Assembly: GCA_002320815.1 (NCBI GenBank)
Contig: DCLA01000002.1
Location: forward strand, 93,282 to 157,281
Origin: Myxococcales bacterium UBA1660
GTDB taxonomy: Bacteria; Myxococcota_A; Polyangia; Polyangiales; Houyiibacteriaceae
DNA length: 64,000 nt
Reading direction: 5' to 3'
The notes under the pieces were generated by a model. The model had not been told where the DNA came from. It did not search any database and was given only the letters and a program-made list of their open reading frames with translations. Both the position numbers and the translations under genes were made by a program. Below, in pieces: positions 45,722 to 54,890 of the stretch (positions are counted from its first letter, which is position 1; each line of letters begins with the position of its first letter).

Positions 45722-45810
45722 GGCCCCGACCTATCACGAGCCCCCGGCGTCGGCGAGGCGGTGACGTGGCGCACGGACCCGAGCGCCCATGCGAGCTACG
45801 CCCCGGAGCG

Positions 45811-47193
<1,383 letters not shown>

Positions 47194-47204
47194 AGGCCGC
47201 GGCA

Positions 47205-47238
47205 CCGTCGTCGTCACCCGTAGGGCTGACGACGACGG
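47205..47238. terminator. Hairpin between convergent cbs and lyase genes
   Basis: CCGTCGTCGTCA and TGACGACGACGG form a 12-base perfect stem with a 10-base loop. It is symmetrical between the cbs stop (47193) and the stop of the lyase gene (47255). No T run, so termination strength is uncertain, but the position fits a bidirectional terminator. Confidence 0.65.
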
Positions 47239-47254
47239 CCTGCTGTCAGCGGTG

Positions 47255-48121
47255 TCAGCGGGCGGCGATGGCGTCGGCGAGGGCGACCAAGCGGTGCGCC
47301 GCTTCGACGTGCAGGTTCTCGACGAGCTTGCCGTCGACCAGCACCACGCCCTTGCCCTCCGCCTCGGCGGCGGCGTGGGCTTCGATCACGCGCCGCGAGA
47401 AGGTCACGGCGTCCTCGCTGGGTGCGAAGACCTCGTTGGCAGCGGCGAGCTGCTTGGGGTGGATGAGCGTCTTGCCGTCGAAGCCGAGCTCCGCGCCCTG
47501 GACGCAGCTCGCGCGGAAGCCGTCCTCGTCGTTCAGGTCCAGGTAGACCCCATCGAGGATGGCCAGGCCCGCGGCGCGTGCGGCCAGGAGACAGGTCCCC
47601 AGCCCGACGAGCATGGGCAGCCGCATCGCGGTGTGGGCCGCGTGGAGGTCCTTGGCCAGGTCGCTGGTCCCCATGACGAAGCCGCGCAGCTTCGGCGACG
47701 AGTCCGCGATGGCCTCGGCGCGCAGGATCCCCCGCGGGGTCTCCATCATGCACCAGAGCTCGAGGTCGGCCGGCGCGCCGGCGCCCTCCAGGACCTGCTG
47801 CGCGCGCAGCACGGTCTCCGCGCTCTCGACCTTCGGCAGCAGGACGCCGTGAGCCCCGGCGGTGGCCGCGGCGCGCAGGTCGTCCTCGCCCCATGCGGTC
47901 TCGAGACCGTTCACCCGGAGGAGGATCTCCCGGTGGCCGTAGCCCCCTTCGGTCAGGGCGGCGACGACCTGGGTCCGCGCCTCGGCCTTCTGCGCCGGGC
48001 TGACCGCGTCCTCGAGGTCGAGGATCAGCCCATCGGCGTCGAGGGTGCGGCCCTTCTCCAGCGCGCGGGCGTTGGAGCCGGGCATGTAGAGCACGCTGCG
48101 GCGGGGTCGGGCGGCGCTCAC
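47255..48121 (-). CDS. HpcH/HpaI aldolase family, CitE/citramalyl-CoA lyase-like
   Basis: 288 residues, GTG start overlapping the TGA of the upstream lyase (GTGA). It is a CitE-type TIM barrel: RSVLYMPGSNARALEKG, LDLEDAV with the metal-binding Asp/Glu pair, ILLRVNGL, MMETPRGI, DLAKDLHA and FDGKTLIHP. CitE-like proteins cleave citryl-, malyl- or citramalyl-CoA. Pairing with a malyl-CoA lyase paralogue suggests a role in acyl-CoA/glyoxylate chemistry such as citramalyl-CoA or beta-methylmalyl-CoA cleavage. Confidence 0.85.
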   Translation of the reverse strand: MSAARPRRSVLYMPGSNARALEKGRTLDADGLILDLEDAVSPAQKAEARTQVVAALTEGGYGHREILLRVNGLETAWGEDDLRAAATAGAHGVLLPKVESAETVLRAQQVLEGAGAPADLELWCMMETPRGILRAEAIADSSPKLRGFVMGTSDLAKDLHAAHTAMRLPMLVGLGTCLLAARAAGLAILDGVYLDLNDEDGFRASCVQGAELGFDGKTLIHPKQLAAANEVFAPSEDAVTFSRRVIEAHAAAEAEGKGVVLVDGKLVENLHVEAAHRLVALADAIAAR

Positions 48122-49164
48122 AGGCCGTACGCCGCCTTCAGCTCGTCGTCGTTCTCGGCGAGGGCGGTGGCGAGCTCCACCATCACCTTGCACTGCTTCA
48201 CGGTGGCGTCGTCCTGCATCTTGCCGTCGATCATGACCGCGCCGGTGCCGTCGCCCATCTCGTCGATGACCCGCTTGGCCCACTTGACCTCGTCGACCGG
48301 CGGGCTGAAGACCTTGCGCGCGATGTCGATCTGCACCGGGTGCAGGGACCAGGCGCCGACGCAGCCCAGGAGGAAGGCGTTCCGGAACTGGTCCTCGCAG
48401 GCGAGGGTGTCGCGGATGTCCCCGAAGGGCCCGTAGTAGGGGAGGATGCCGTGCGCGTTGCAGGCGTCGATCATGCGCGCGAGCGTGTAGTGCCAGAGGT
48501 CCTGCTGGTAGGTCGCCCGGGGCGCGTCGTCGCCCGCGGGGTCTTCGCGGACCAGGTAGCCCGGGTGGCCGCCACCGACCCGGGTGGTCTTCATGCGGCG
48601 CGACGCGGCGAGGTCGGCGGGACCGAGGCTGAGCCCCTGCATGCGCGGGCTCGCGCCGCAGATGGCCTCGACGTTGGCGACGCCGAGGGCGGTCTCCAGG
48701 ATCGCGTGGACCAGGATGGGCTTCTTCAGCCCGTGCTTGGCCTCGAGTTGCGCGAGCAGGCGGTCGACGTAGTGGATGTCCCAGGGCCCTTCGACCTTCG
48801 GGACCATGAGCACGTCGAGCTTGTCGCCGACCTTGGCCAGGATCTGCTGGACGTCGTCGAGGAACCACGGGCTGTCCAGGCTATTGACCCGGGTCCAGAG
48901 CTGGGTGGTCCCGAAGTCGTTCGCCTCGGCGATGGCGATGAAGCCTTCGCGGGCGGCGACCTTCTTGTCGGCGGCGACGGCGTCCTCGAGGTTCCCGAGG
49001 AGTACATCCACCTTCGCGGCGATCGAGGGGGCCTTGGCGGCCATCTTCTCGTTCGACGGGTCGAAGAAGTGGATCATGCGGGAGGGCCGGAAGGGGACCT
49101 CGCGCAGCGGTTCGGGGGCGCCGAGGGCGAGCGGGCGGAAGAAGTCCTTGGGGCTACGGATCAT
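48118..49164 (-). CDS. mcl: L-malyl-CoA/beta-methylmalyl-CoA/citramalyl-CoA lyase
   Basis: 348 residues from ATG at 49164. From memory of the Chloroflexus trifunctional lyase the match is close along most of the length: FFRPLALGAPEPLREVP at the start, NLEDAVAADKK with the metal ligands, KVEGPWDIHYVDRLLAQLE, LSLGPADLAASR, RVGGGHPGYLV, YQQDLWHYTLARMID, YGPFGDI, and MIDGKMQDDA. It would cleave malyl-CoA to acetyl-CoA and glyoxylate, or use glyoxylate with propionyl-CoA. It overlaps the second lyase gene and probably shares its transcript. Confidence 0.87.
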   Translation of the reverse strand: MIRSPKDFFRPLALGAPEPLREVPFRPSRMIHFFDPSNEKMAAKAPSIAAKVDVLLGNLEDAVAADKKVAAREGFIAIAEANDFGTTQLWTRVNSLDSPWFLDDVQQILAKVGDKLDVLMVPKVEGPWDIHYVDRLLAQLEAKHGLKKPILVHAILETALGVANVEAICGASPRMQGLSLGPADLAASRRMKTTRVGGGHPGYLVREDPAGDDAPRATYQQDLWHYTLARMIDACNAHGILPYYGPFGDIRDTLACEDQFRNAFLLGCVGAWSLHPVQIDIARKVFSPPVDEVKWAKRVIDEMGDGTGAVMIDGKMQDDATVKQCKVMVELATALAENDDELKAAYGL

Positions 49165-49259
49165 GGGACGGGCATAGCATTCCCGTCCCCCGGGGCCCAC
49201 GGTCGCCCGCCGAGGACGTACCTCGGCGGACGGGGTCGCCTCCGCGCGGTCAGCTCACG

Positions 49260-49643
49260 TCAGGCGTGGCGGACGCGGGCGACCGGCGCGTTCCAGACGT
49301 GGCGGTACCAGTAGAGGGGGAGGGTGATCGGCGCGAGGAGGACGAAGGCGAAGCCCCAGGCGACCTTCCGGTCGAGGGGAACACCTTGGGTCTTCACCAT
49401 CCAGCCACCGAAGACGAGGACCAGGAGACCGGTCCAGAGGAGGCTGAAGTAGCCCATGCCCGCGCGCGCGGCCCCCTCCATGAAGGGCAGGATGGCCAGG
49501 GAGGCCACGGGGACGAGTGCGCAGAGCCCGAGGATCATCCGCGGCAAGCGGGTCTGATGGCTCGGGTCGTGGGCGTCGACGAGCATCGCCTGTTCGCGGT
49601 CGGTGTTGCGGGTGACGGGGTGCTGTTCCATGCCCTGGGACAT
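49260..49643 (-). CDS. Small membrane protein, two helices
   Basis: 127 residues from ATG at 49643, with GAAGGA as the ribosome site 6 bases before it. The N-terminal 30 residues are hydrophilic (MSQGMEQHPVTRNTDREQ). Hydrophobic segments then lie at about 36-55, 62-80 and 92-110, and the chain ends in a short basic tail (ARVRHA). I see no known family. It is divergent from the glutaredoxin-fold gene. Confidence 0.55.
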   Translation of the reverse strand: MSQGMEQHPVTRNTDREQAMLVDAHDPSHQTRLPRMILGLCALVPVASLAILPFMEGAARAGMGYFSLLWTGLLVLVFGGWMVKTQGVPLDRKVAWGFAFVLLAPITLPLYWYRHVWNAPVARVRHA

Positions 49644-49859
49644 TGCATCCTTCGTTCCAACCCTTTCCTCCGCGCGTCGCCGGGGGGATCCGGGGCGGAA
49701 CGTCACGGCCCGCCGAGGATCGAGGCAGATCCGTGACGAGGGCCCGCTCGTTACGACTGCGGCCGCTGCGGCGTCCCCTCTGCGGAAAGGACTGGCGCCC
49801 GTGGCACACCGAAGAGCAAAGCTCATCCCTTCACGTCTCCCTTCGGCGAGGGTGGACTC

Positions 49860-50660
49860 GTGAGAGCCCTCGACGCGGAACAGCTGCGCTCGCTCCGGGT
49901 CCAGCTCGGGGGAAGCGCGGCGTCCCTGCTGCGCGGCGGGGCAGGCGCCTTCGCGCTCTTCACCCGCGACCCCGACGAGCAGCCGGATCTCGTGCTCTAC
50001 GAGCTCGAGGGCTGTCCCTACTCGCGCCTCGTGCGCGAAGCGCTGGCCATGCTGGACCTCGACGCGCTGGTGAAGCCCTGCCCGCGCGGCGCGTCCCGGC
50101 ATCGCTCGGAGCTCCTCGCGGCCCGCGGCGAGGAGACCGTCCCCTTCCTCGTCGATCAGAGCTGCGATGAGGCGCTCGGCGACGCCGACGCCATCGTGGC
50201 CTACCTCTTCGCCCGCTACGGTCGCGGGCACCGGATCCCACGGCGACTCCGCTCAGCCCTCGCCGAGCCGACCTCGAAGGTGGCCTCGGCGCTGGTCGGA
50301 GTGAGCGGCGCGGAGGAGGCGCGGACCCAGCCCGTCACCCTCGACGAACCCCTGGTCCTCTGGGCCTTCGAGGCCTGCCCTTTCTGCCGGGCGGTCCGGC
50401 TCCAGCTCGCCGAGCTGGCGCTGCCCTACATGAGCCACGCCTGCGCCAGGGGTAGCGGTCATCGGCCCGAGTTCGAGCGACGGCACGGCAAGACCCAGTT
50501 CCCCTACCTGGAAGATCCGAATACGGGCGAAGCGATGTTCGAGTCCGCGGCCATCGTGGCGTACCTCGAAGACCGGTATGGGCCCGAGGCCCAGCGTGTC
50601 GCCGAAGCGGGGCTCGAGAGCTTCCCGGCGAGCGATCCCCCCAGCTGGACGGCGGGCTGA
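49860..50660 (+). CDS. Tandem glutaredoxin/GST-N-like protein
   Basis: 266 residues, GTG start. Two thioredoxin-fold halves each begin with a redox motif and carry the GST-N pattern: C52PYS55 in YELEGCPYSRLVREAL with VPFLVDQ and IVAYLF, then C173PFC176 in WAFEACPFCRAVRLQL with FPYLEDP and IVAYLEDRY. The first motif is the monothiol type, the second dithiol. Such tandem glutaredoxin-like proteins occur in plants and bacteria as DUF/GST-like proteins. A thiol-redox or glutathione-conjugating role in the cytoplasm is likely. It lies 4 bases before the mscS-like gene. Confidence 0.75.
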   Translation: MRALDAEQLRSLRVQLGGSAASLLRGGAGAFALFTRDPDEQPDLVLYELEGCPYSRLVREALAMLDLDALVKPCPRGASRHRSELLAARGEETVPFLVDQSCDEALGDADAIVAYLFARYGRGHRIPRRLRSALAEPTSKVASALVGVSGAEEARTQPVTLDEPLVLWAFEACPFCRAVRLQLAELALPYMSHACARGSGHRPEFERRHGKTQFPYLEDPNTGEAMFESAAIVAYLEDRYGPEAQRVAEAGLESFPASDPPSWTAG

Positions 50661-50663
50661 ACC

Positions 50664-51572
50664 ATGAACTTCGGCGAACTCTGGAGCACCGTGGTGGAGA
50701 AGTTGGAGGCCTGGGCCCAAGGCGCGGCCCGGATGCTCCCCAACATCGGCCTCGCGCTGATCACGGCCATCGTCCTCTACGCCCTCTCGAAGCTGGTCCG
50801 GAAGGCCGTCGAGAAGGCGCTGAGCAAGACCCGCATGCACCGCTCCGCGCGGGACCTGCTGGTCAGCATCGTGCACTTCGCGTCCCTGGTCGCGGTGCTG
50901 ATGATCACCCTCAGCATCCTCGATCTGAACAAGGTCGTGACCTCGCTCCTGGCGGGCGCCGGTGTCGTCGGACTCGCGCTGGGTTTCGCGTTCCAGGATC
51001 TGGCCGCGAACTTCATCAGCGGCGTGGGGCTCTCGGTGCGGCACCCATTCAACGTCGGGGACATCATCGAGACCAACGACGTCATCGGCGTCGTGGAGCA
51101 GCTCGACCTGCGCACCACCCGCTTGCGCACCTTCGACGGCAAGCGGGTGATCGTGCCGAACAGCAAGATCTATCAAGAGGTCCTCATCAACCACACGGAC
51201 AACGACCTGAAGCGGATGGACCTCGGCTGCGGCGTCGGCTACGGCGACGACCTGCAGAAGGTCCGGAAGGTGGCGCTCGAGGCCCTCAACGCCCTCGATT
51301 CGCGGGACGAACGCCGGGAGGCCGAGCTCTTCTTCACCGAGTTCGGCGACTCCTCGATCAACTTCACCGCTCGCGTCTGGTTCGACTACAACAGCCAGGG
51401 CGACCTGCTGCGTTGCCAGTCCGAAGCGGTGATGGCGCTCAAGGCCGCCTTCGACGCCAACGACATCACGATCCCCTTCCCGATCCGAACGCTGGACTTC
51501 GGTCCCAACGGCGGCGTCAAGCTGGACGAGGTCTGGCCAGGAGCGGAACCCGGTGCCCGAGCAGAAGCCTGA
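50664..51572 (+). CDS. mscS: Small-conductance mechanosensitive channel, MscS family
   Basis: 302 residues. Three membrane helices are visible (about 28-48, 68-88, 93-120), the last being the pore with VTSLLAGAGVVGLALGFAFQ and the DLAANFISG gate region. The beta-domain HPFNVGDIIE and the C-terminal alpha/beta vestibule (RTTRLRTFDGKRVIVPNSKIY) follow. It opens under membrane tension to release osmolytes. The 3' end overlaps the lipid kinase gene by 20 bases, so the two are co-expressed. Confidence 0.93.
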   Translation: MNFGELWSTVVEKLEAWAQGAARMLPNIGLALITAIVLYALSKLVRKAVEKALSKTRMHRSARDLLVSIVHFASLVAVLMITLSILDLNKVVTSLLAGAGVVGLALGFAFQDLAANFISGVGLSVRHPFNVGDIIETNDVIGVVEQLDLRTTRLRTFDGKRVIVPNSKIYQEVLINHTDNDLKRMDLGCGVGYGDDLQKVRKVALEALNALDSRDERREAELFFTEFGDSSINFTARVWFDYNSQGDLLRCQSEAVMALKAAFDANDITIPFPIRTLDFGPNGGVKLDEVWPGAEPGARAEA

Positions 51573-52494
51573 CAGCGGTTCGTCCTACTTGCGCGCGATG
51601 GTGCTCCTCGGGGGCCGTGACCTCGACGAGGAGCAGCAGGCGCTCGTCGACGAGCTGGTCGGGGCCAACCCCGGTTGGTTCCTGGAGCGGGTCACCGACG
51701 AGTGGGGTCCGGTCGAGCTCGCGCGCCGCGGCGTCGAAGCCGGGGCCGAGCTCATCGTGGCCGCCGGCGGGGACGGCACCGTCTCGGCGGTGGCCGAGGC
51801 GGTGGCCGGGCGCGGGGTCCCCATGGCCATCCTGCCCTTCGGCACCGCCAACGATTTCGCGCGCACCCTCTCCGTCGCCACCCTCGACGAGGCCCGCCGT
51901 GCCCTGGCCCTGGGGCACATCGTGGACGCCGACGGCGTCCGCGTAGAGACCCGGGAAGGCGTCGAGCACTTCGTGCTGAACGTCGCCAACGGCGGCCTCG
52001 CCTGGGACATCGGGGACTCGCTCGACGACGACACCAAGGGCGCGTGGGGGCCGCTCGCCTACGCGCGCGGCGCCCTCGATGTCATCGGGCACCCGACGGT
52101 GCACACCGTCCGGGTCCAGGTCGACGACGAGCTCCCCCGGGAGGAGCGGGTGCTCACGGTGGCCGTGTCCAGCGGCCGCACCTGCGGCGGCGGGCTGATC
52201 CTCGCGCCCACCGGCGATCCCCAAGATGGGCTCCTGGAGGTCACGCTCCTGCTCGAGGCGCCCCCGGGCGCCGTCGCCGCGCTGGCGGCGCGCATGCGCG
52301 TGGCCGACGTGGAGACCGACGACGGGCTCGTCCGGCTGCGGGGCCGGAGCGTGTCCGTCGAGAGCGACCCGCCAATGCGCTTCGTGCTCGATGGGGAGCT
52401 GGCGGAAGAGCACCCGACCCGGTTCAGCGTGCTGCCGGGCGCGGTGCGGATCCACGTCGGCGAGCACTACACCCGCGAGCCGGCGCTCGCCTGA
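51553..52494 (+). CDS. Diacylglycerol/lipid kinase, DagK/YegS-like
   Basis: 313 residues, GTG start at 51553 inside the mscS gene with AGGAG 10 bases upstream; ATG at 51598 is an alternative. The GGDGT motif is in IVAAGGDGTVSAVAEA (residues about 73-88), with ILPFGTANDFARTL (nucleotide binding) and the DGLLEVTLL and FVLDGEL strands of the C-terminal beta domain. It phosphorylates a lipid such as diacylglycerol. A hairpin follows and separates it from the convergent PNPOx gene. Confidence 0.88.
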   Translation: MPEQKPDSGSSYLRAMVLLGGRDLDEEQQALVDELVGANPGWFLERVTDEWGPVELARRGVEAGAELIVAAGGDGTVSAVAEAVAGRGVPMAILPFGTANDFARTLSVATLDEARRALALGHIVDADGVRVETREGVEHFVLNVANGGLAWDIGDSLDDDTKGAWGPLAYARGALDVIGHPTVHTVRVQVDDELPREERVLTVAVSSGRTCGGGLILAPTGDPQDGLLEVTLLLEAPPGAVAALAARMRVADVETDDGLVRLRGRSVSVESDPPMRFVLDGELAEEHPTRFSVLPGAVRIHVGEHYTREPALA

Positions 52495-52498
52495 CGCG

Positions 52499-52531
52499 TC
52501 GAAGCCGCCGCGAAAACCGCGGCGGCTTCGA
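52499..52531. terminator. GC-rich hairpin between convergent genes
   Basis: TCGAAGCCGCCGCG (52499-52512) pairs perfectly with its complement at 52518-52531 around a 5-base AAAAC loop. It sits right after the lipid kinase stop codon and before the stop of the minus-strand PNPOx gene. There is no T run, but the strong stem suggests a bidirectional terminator. Confidence 0.75.
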
Positions 52532-52544
52532 AGCGCCCCGGTCG

Positions 52545-53039
52545 TCAGAGCTGGACGTGGCCGTGGGCGCTGGCGCTCTGGGGCGGCTTCACCTCGGTGC
52601 CGGTGAGCAGCGAGCGGAGGCCGCGGAAGGCGAGCTTCACCCGGGTCTTGCCGGCCATGTTCCAGTACTCGCCCTCTTCGGCGCGGACGCGGATGAGGAT
52701 GATGTCGGTGTCCTCGGGACCGTCCGGGAACCACGCGCGCCAGATCGGCTTCCACAGCTCCTGGATCCGGCTGCGGTCCTCGATGAACTCGGCGGTCCCG
52801 GTGAGGGAGACGTACTTGGAGTCCTTCTGGAAGGTGACCAGGAGACGCGCGTCGTCGAGAAGCTCGTCGACCTTGGGGCTGTCGACCGAGGTCACGAAGA
52901 AGACGTCGCCTTCCGGCGTGGTCTCCGCGACGGCCATGGGCCGGGCGCGCAGCTCCCCGTCGGGGGCGTGGGAGACGAGCATGGCGTCGTCGAATTGCTG
53001 GATGAGGTCGAGGAAATGCTGCTTCTCTTCTTGGCTCAC
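52545..53039 (-). CDS. PNPOx-fold general stress protein
   Basis: 164 residues with the split-barrel flavin-binding fold: MLVSHAPDGELRARPMAV near the N-terminus, VFFVTSVDSPKVDELL, SLTGTAEFIEDRSRIQELW and WRAWFPDGPEDTDIILIRV. This is the YdaG/general-stress-26-like subgroup, which binds FMN or F420. Exact substrate unknown. It has a TM-less cytosolic profile and lies between a terminator hairpin and the SemiSWEET-like gene, transcribed in the minus direction. Confidence 0.8.
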   Translation of the reverse strand: MSQEEKQHFLDLIQQFDDAMLVSHAPDGELRARPMAVAETTPEGDVFFVTSVDSPKVDELLDDARLLVTFQKDSKYVSLTGTAEFIEDRSRIQELWKPIWRAWFPDGPEDTDIILIRVRAEEGEYWNMAGKTRVKLAFRGLRSLLTGTEVKPPQSASAHGHVQL

Positions 53040-53150
53040 TTGGGTGTCCTTTCTCGTTCCGAAATTGGATACGAGTTCATCGAATGGGGCTACTGAGGGT
53101 TGGGTGGGATAGGGCTGTGGTCGTCGCTGCCGCGAGGCAAGGGGCGCGGG

Positions 53151-53636
53151 TCAGCCCCAGCGACCGGCAGGCCGCTCGATCTCGGGGACCGAGCGCTTCC
53201 GCCCGCCTCCGCGGGTCAGCCGCCGACGAATCCCCGCGAAGGTCCAGCGCCGGCCGCCATTGGAGGCGTCCGCGGACTTGGGCGGGGCCGTCTTGCGGCG
53301 GGGCATGGTGACCTGAACCAGGGGTCCGCTCTCCTTGGTGGGCGCCGTCTCGGTCGCCTCTTCGGCGCGCTCCTCGCGCCGGAAGCGGAACCAGAGGACC
53401 AGGCCCATCACCGCAGCGCCCACGAGGAGCCCGTTGGTGATGATGAAGACCCAGTTGCCGATCATCGCCGAGTAGGTGGCGAAACCGACCGACGCGAGGA
53501 TCTGCCCTCCATAGAGCATCGGCGACACGCCCTCCGTCGAACGAGCGCGCCACTGGGCTCGGAGCTGGCCGGCGAGAGTCAGGAAGAGCACCGCCGAAGC
53601 GGCCCATCCAATCCATTGTGTCGAGGTGTCGGTCAT
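53151..53636 (-). CDS. SemiSWEET/PQ-loop-like membrane protein
   Basis: 161 residues from ATG at 53636. Three membrane helices in the first 90 residues have the PQ-loop/LAB-N pattern: WIGWAASAVLFLTLAGQLRAQ, then RSTEGVSPMLYGGQILASVGF, TYSAMIGNWVFIITNG. A basic cytosolic tail of about 70 residues (RRKTAPPKSADASNGGRR) follows, unusual for a SemiSWEET. A sugar- or lipid-precursor-related transport role is possible; LAB-N domains occur in lipid A biosynthesis proteins. Confidence 0.65.
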   Translation of the reverse strand: MTDTSTQWIGWAASAVLFLTLAGQLRAQWRARSTEGVSPMLYGGQILASVGFATYSAMIGNWVFIITNGLLVGAAVMGLVLWFRFRREERAEEATETAPTKESGPLVQVTMPRRKTAPPKSADASNGGRRWTFAGIRRRLTRGGGRKRSVPEIERPAGRWG

Positions 53637-54002
53637 GGTGTGGCGGGGTGCTCCCGCGACCGATGACATGAGCAATGGGCGTGCCGGCCGTCCCGGCGGT
53701 GATCTTCGATTCGATCGGGGGGCCGCGCCCCTATCGGGTGTCGGCTCGTGGCAAACCCCCCCGAGGCGCTTTGGAGGAGCCCGAGAGCACCGAGGCCTTC
53801 TGCCCCGATCCAGAGCGAGCGATGCGCATTTTCTAACGGCACGCGCTTTGCTGCTCCTCCGCCCGAAGCGGCAGACAGCGGGGAGAGGTTTCGGGCGCGT
53901 TCGCGGCGGTCGAAGTCCCGGGGGGTCTGTCGCGAGTTCGGTCTCAATCGGTCAATCAGGATCAAGTTCGATGGCTGAACTCGCCAATCCGCGGAGCTCG
54001 TC
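53637..54002. other. Divergent intergenic region, 366 bases, no gene seen
   Basis: It separates the SemiSWEET-like gene from the LysR regulator. It is less GC-rich in parts (around 53820 and 53940-53980) than the coding DNA. It should hold the promoters of both genes and, by LysR custom, an autoregulatory operator. TTCGATTCGATC near 53705 is a candidate short repeat, but I cannot assign boxes with confidence. Confidence 0.4.
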
Positions 54003-54890
54003 TTGGAGAACGTCAACTACAATCATCTGTACTATTTCCACGTGGTGGCCGAGTCCGGCTCGCTCGGCGCCGCGGCTCGGAAGCTCTCGGTGACCAAGCC
54101 GACGATCAGCACGCAGGTGAGGCAGCTCGAGGACTTCCTAGAGACGCCGCTCTTCGACCGTCGCGGCGGGCGGCTGCGTCTGAACGAAGCGGGACGGGCG
54201 GCGTACCGCCACACCCGGGTGATGTTCGACGCCGGTCGCGCACTGCTGCGGCACTTCCGGGGCGAAGAGGCGGTGGACACCGCGACGCTCCGGGTGGGCG
54301 TCTCCACCCTCGTGGGGCGCTCGCTGGCCTCCAGCTTCTTCGTTCCGCTCCTGGACCTCGGCGAGACCCACGTGCAGATCGTGTCGGGGGACGCCACCGA
54401 TCTCCGGCAGGCCCTCCAGTCGCGGAAGCTCGACATGCTCCTGGTGGATCAAGTTCCCACCAACCCCGAGGAGCTGGGGGTGGTCTGCGAGCTCCTCGCG
54501 CGTCGGGGCATGGTCGCGGTGACCGGCGCCGAAGGACCGGAGGGCGAGAGTCTCACCTCGGCGCTCCAGCGCCTGCCCCTCTTCCACTACCTCCCGGACG
54601 CCGCCGAGCGGTGGGAGGTCGACCACTTCCTCCGGACCCAGCGCATCCAGCCGCGGCTCGCGGGCGAGACGGACGACGTGGCGACCCTGGTCGAGCTCGC
54701 GGCGACGGGGAAGTGCGTGGCGTTCGTCCCCGAGACGGTCGCCGAGCCCCACGTGGCGACCGGCGAGCTCCGGAAGCTCGGCCACCTGCCCAAGGTCCAT
54801 CAACACGTCTACGCGATGTTCGCGCACCGGGAGGTCACCGACATCGTGGAGAAGGCGGTGTCCCTGCTACGTCGGGTGGAGGACTCGTGA
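54003..54890 (+). CDS. LysR-type regulator, NhaR-like
   Basis: 295 residues, TTG start with GGAG 6 bases upstream. The winged helix-turn-helix at about 5-65 begins VNYNHLYYFHVVAESGSLGAAARKL, close to NhaR of enteric bacteria (same NYNHLYYF opening). The substrate-binding domain follows (95-290). NhaR controls sodium/proton antiport and some envelope genes in E. coli; here no antiporter is near, and the four genes behind it are joined by overlaps, so they are the likely target. Its TGA overlaps the GTG of the fusion gene. Confidence 0.88.
   Translation: MENVNYNHLYYFHVVAESGSLGAAARKLSVTKPTISTQVRQLEDFLETPLFDRRGGRLRLNEAGRAAYRHTRVMFDAGRALLRHFRGEEAVDTATLRVGVSTLVGRSLASSFFVPLLDLGETHVQIVSGDATDLRQALQSRKLDMLLVDQVPTNPEELGVVCELLARRGMVAVTGAEGPEGESLTSALQRLPLFHYLPDAAERWEVDHFLRTQRIQPRLAGETDDVATLVELAATGKCVAFVPETVAEPHVATGELRKLGHLPKVHQHVYAMFAHREVTDIVEKAVSLLRRVEDS

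Noticed and set aside
53626..54093. Short plus-strand frames in the divergent region before the LysR gene
   Set aside because: Composition is low-complexity Arg/Ser/Gly, no ribosome site, and they overlap the certain LysR gene in another frame.
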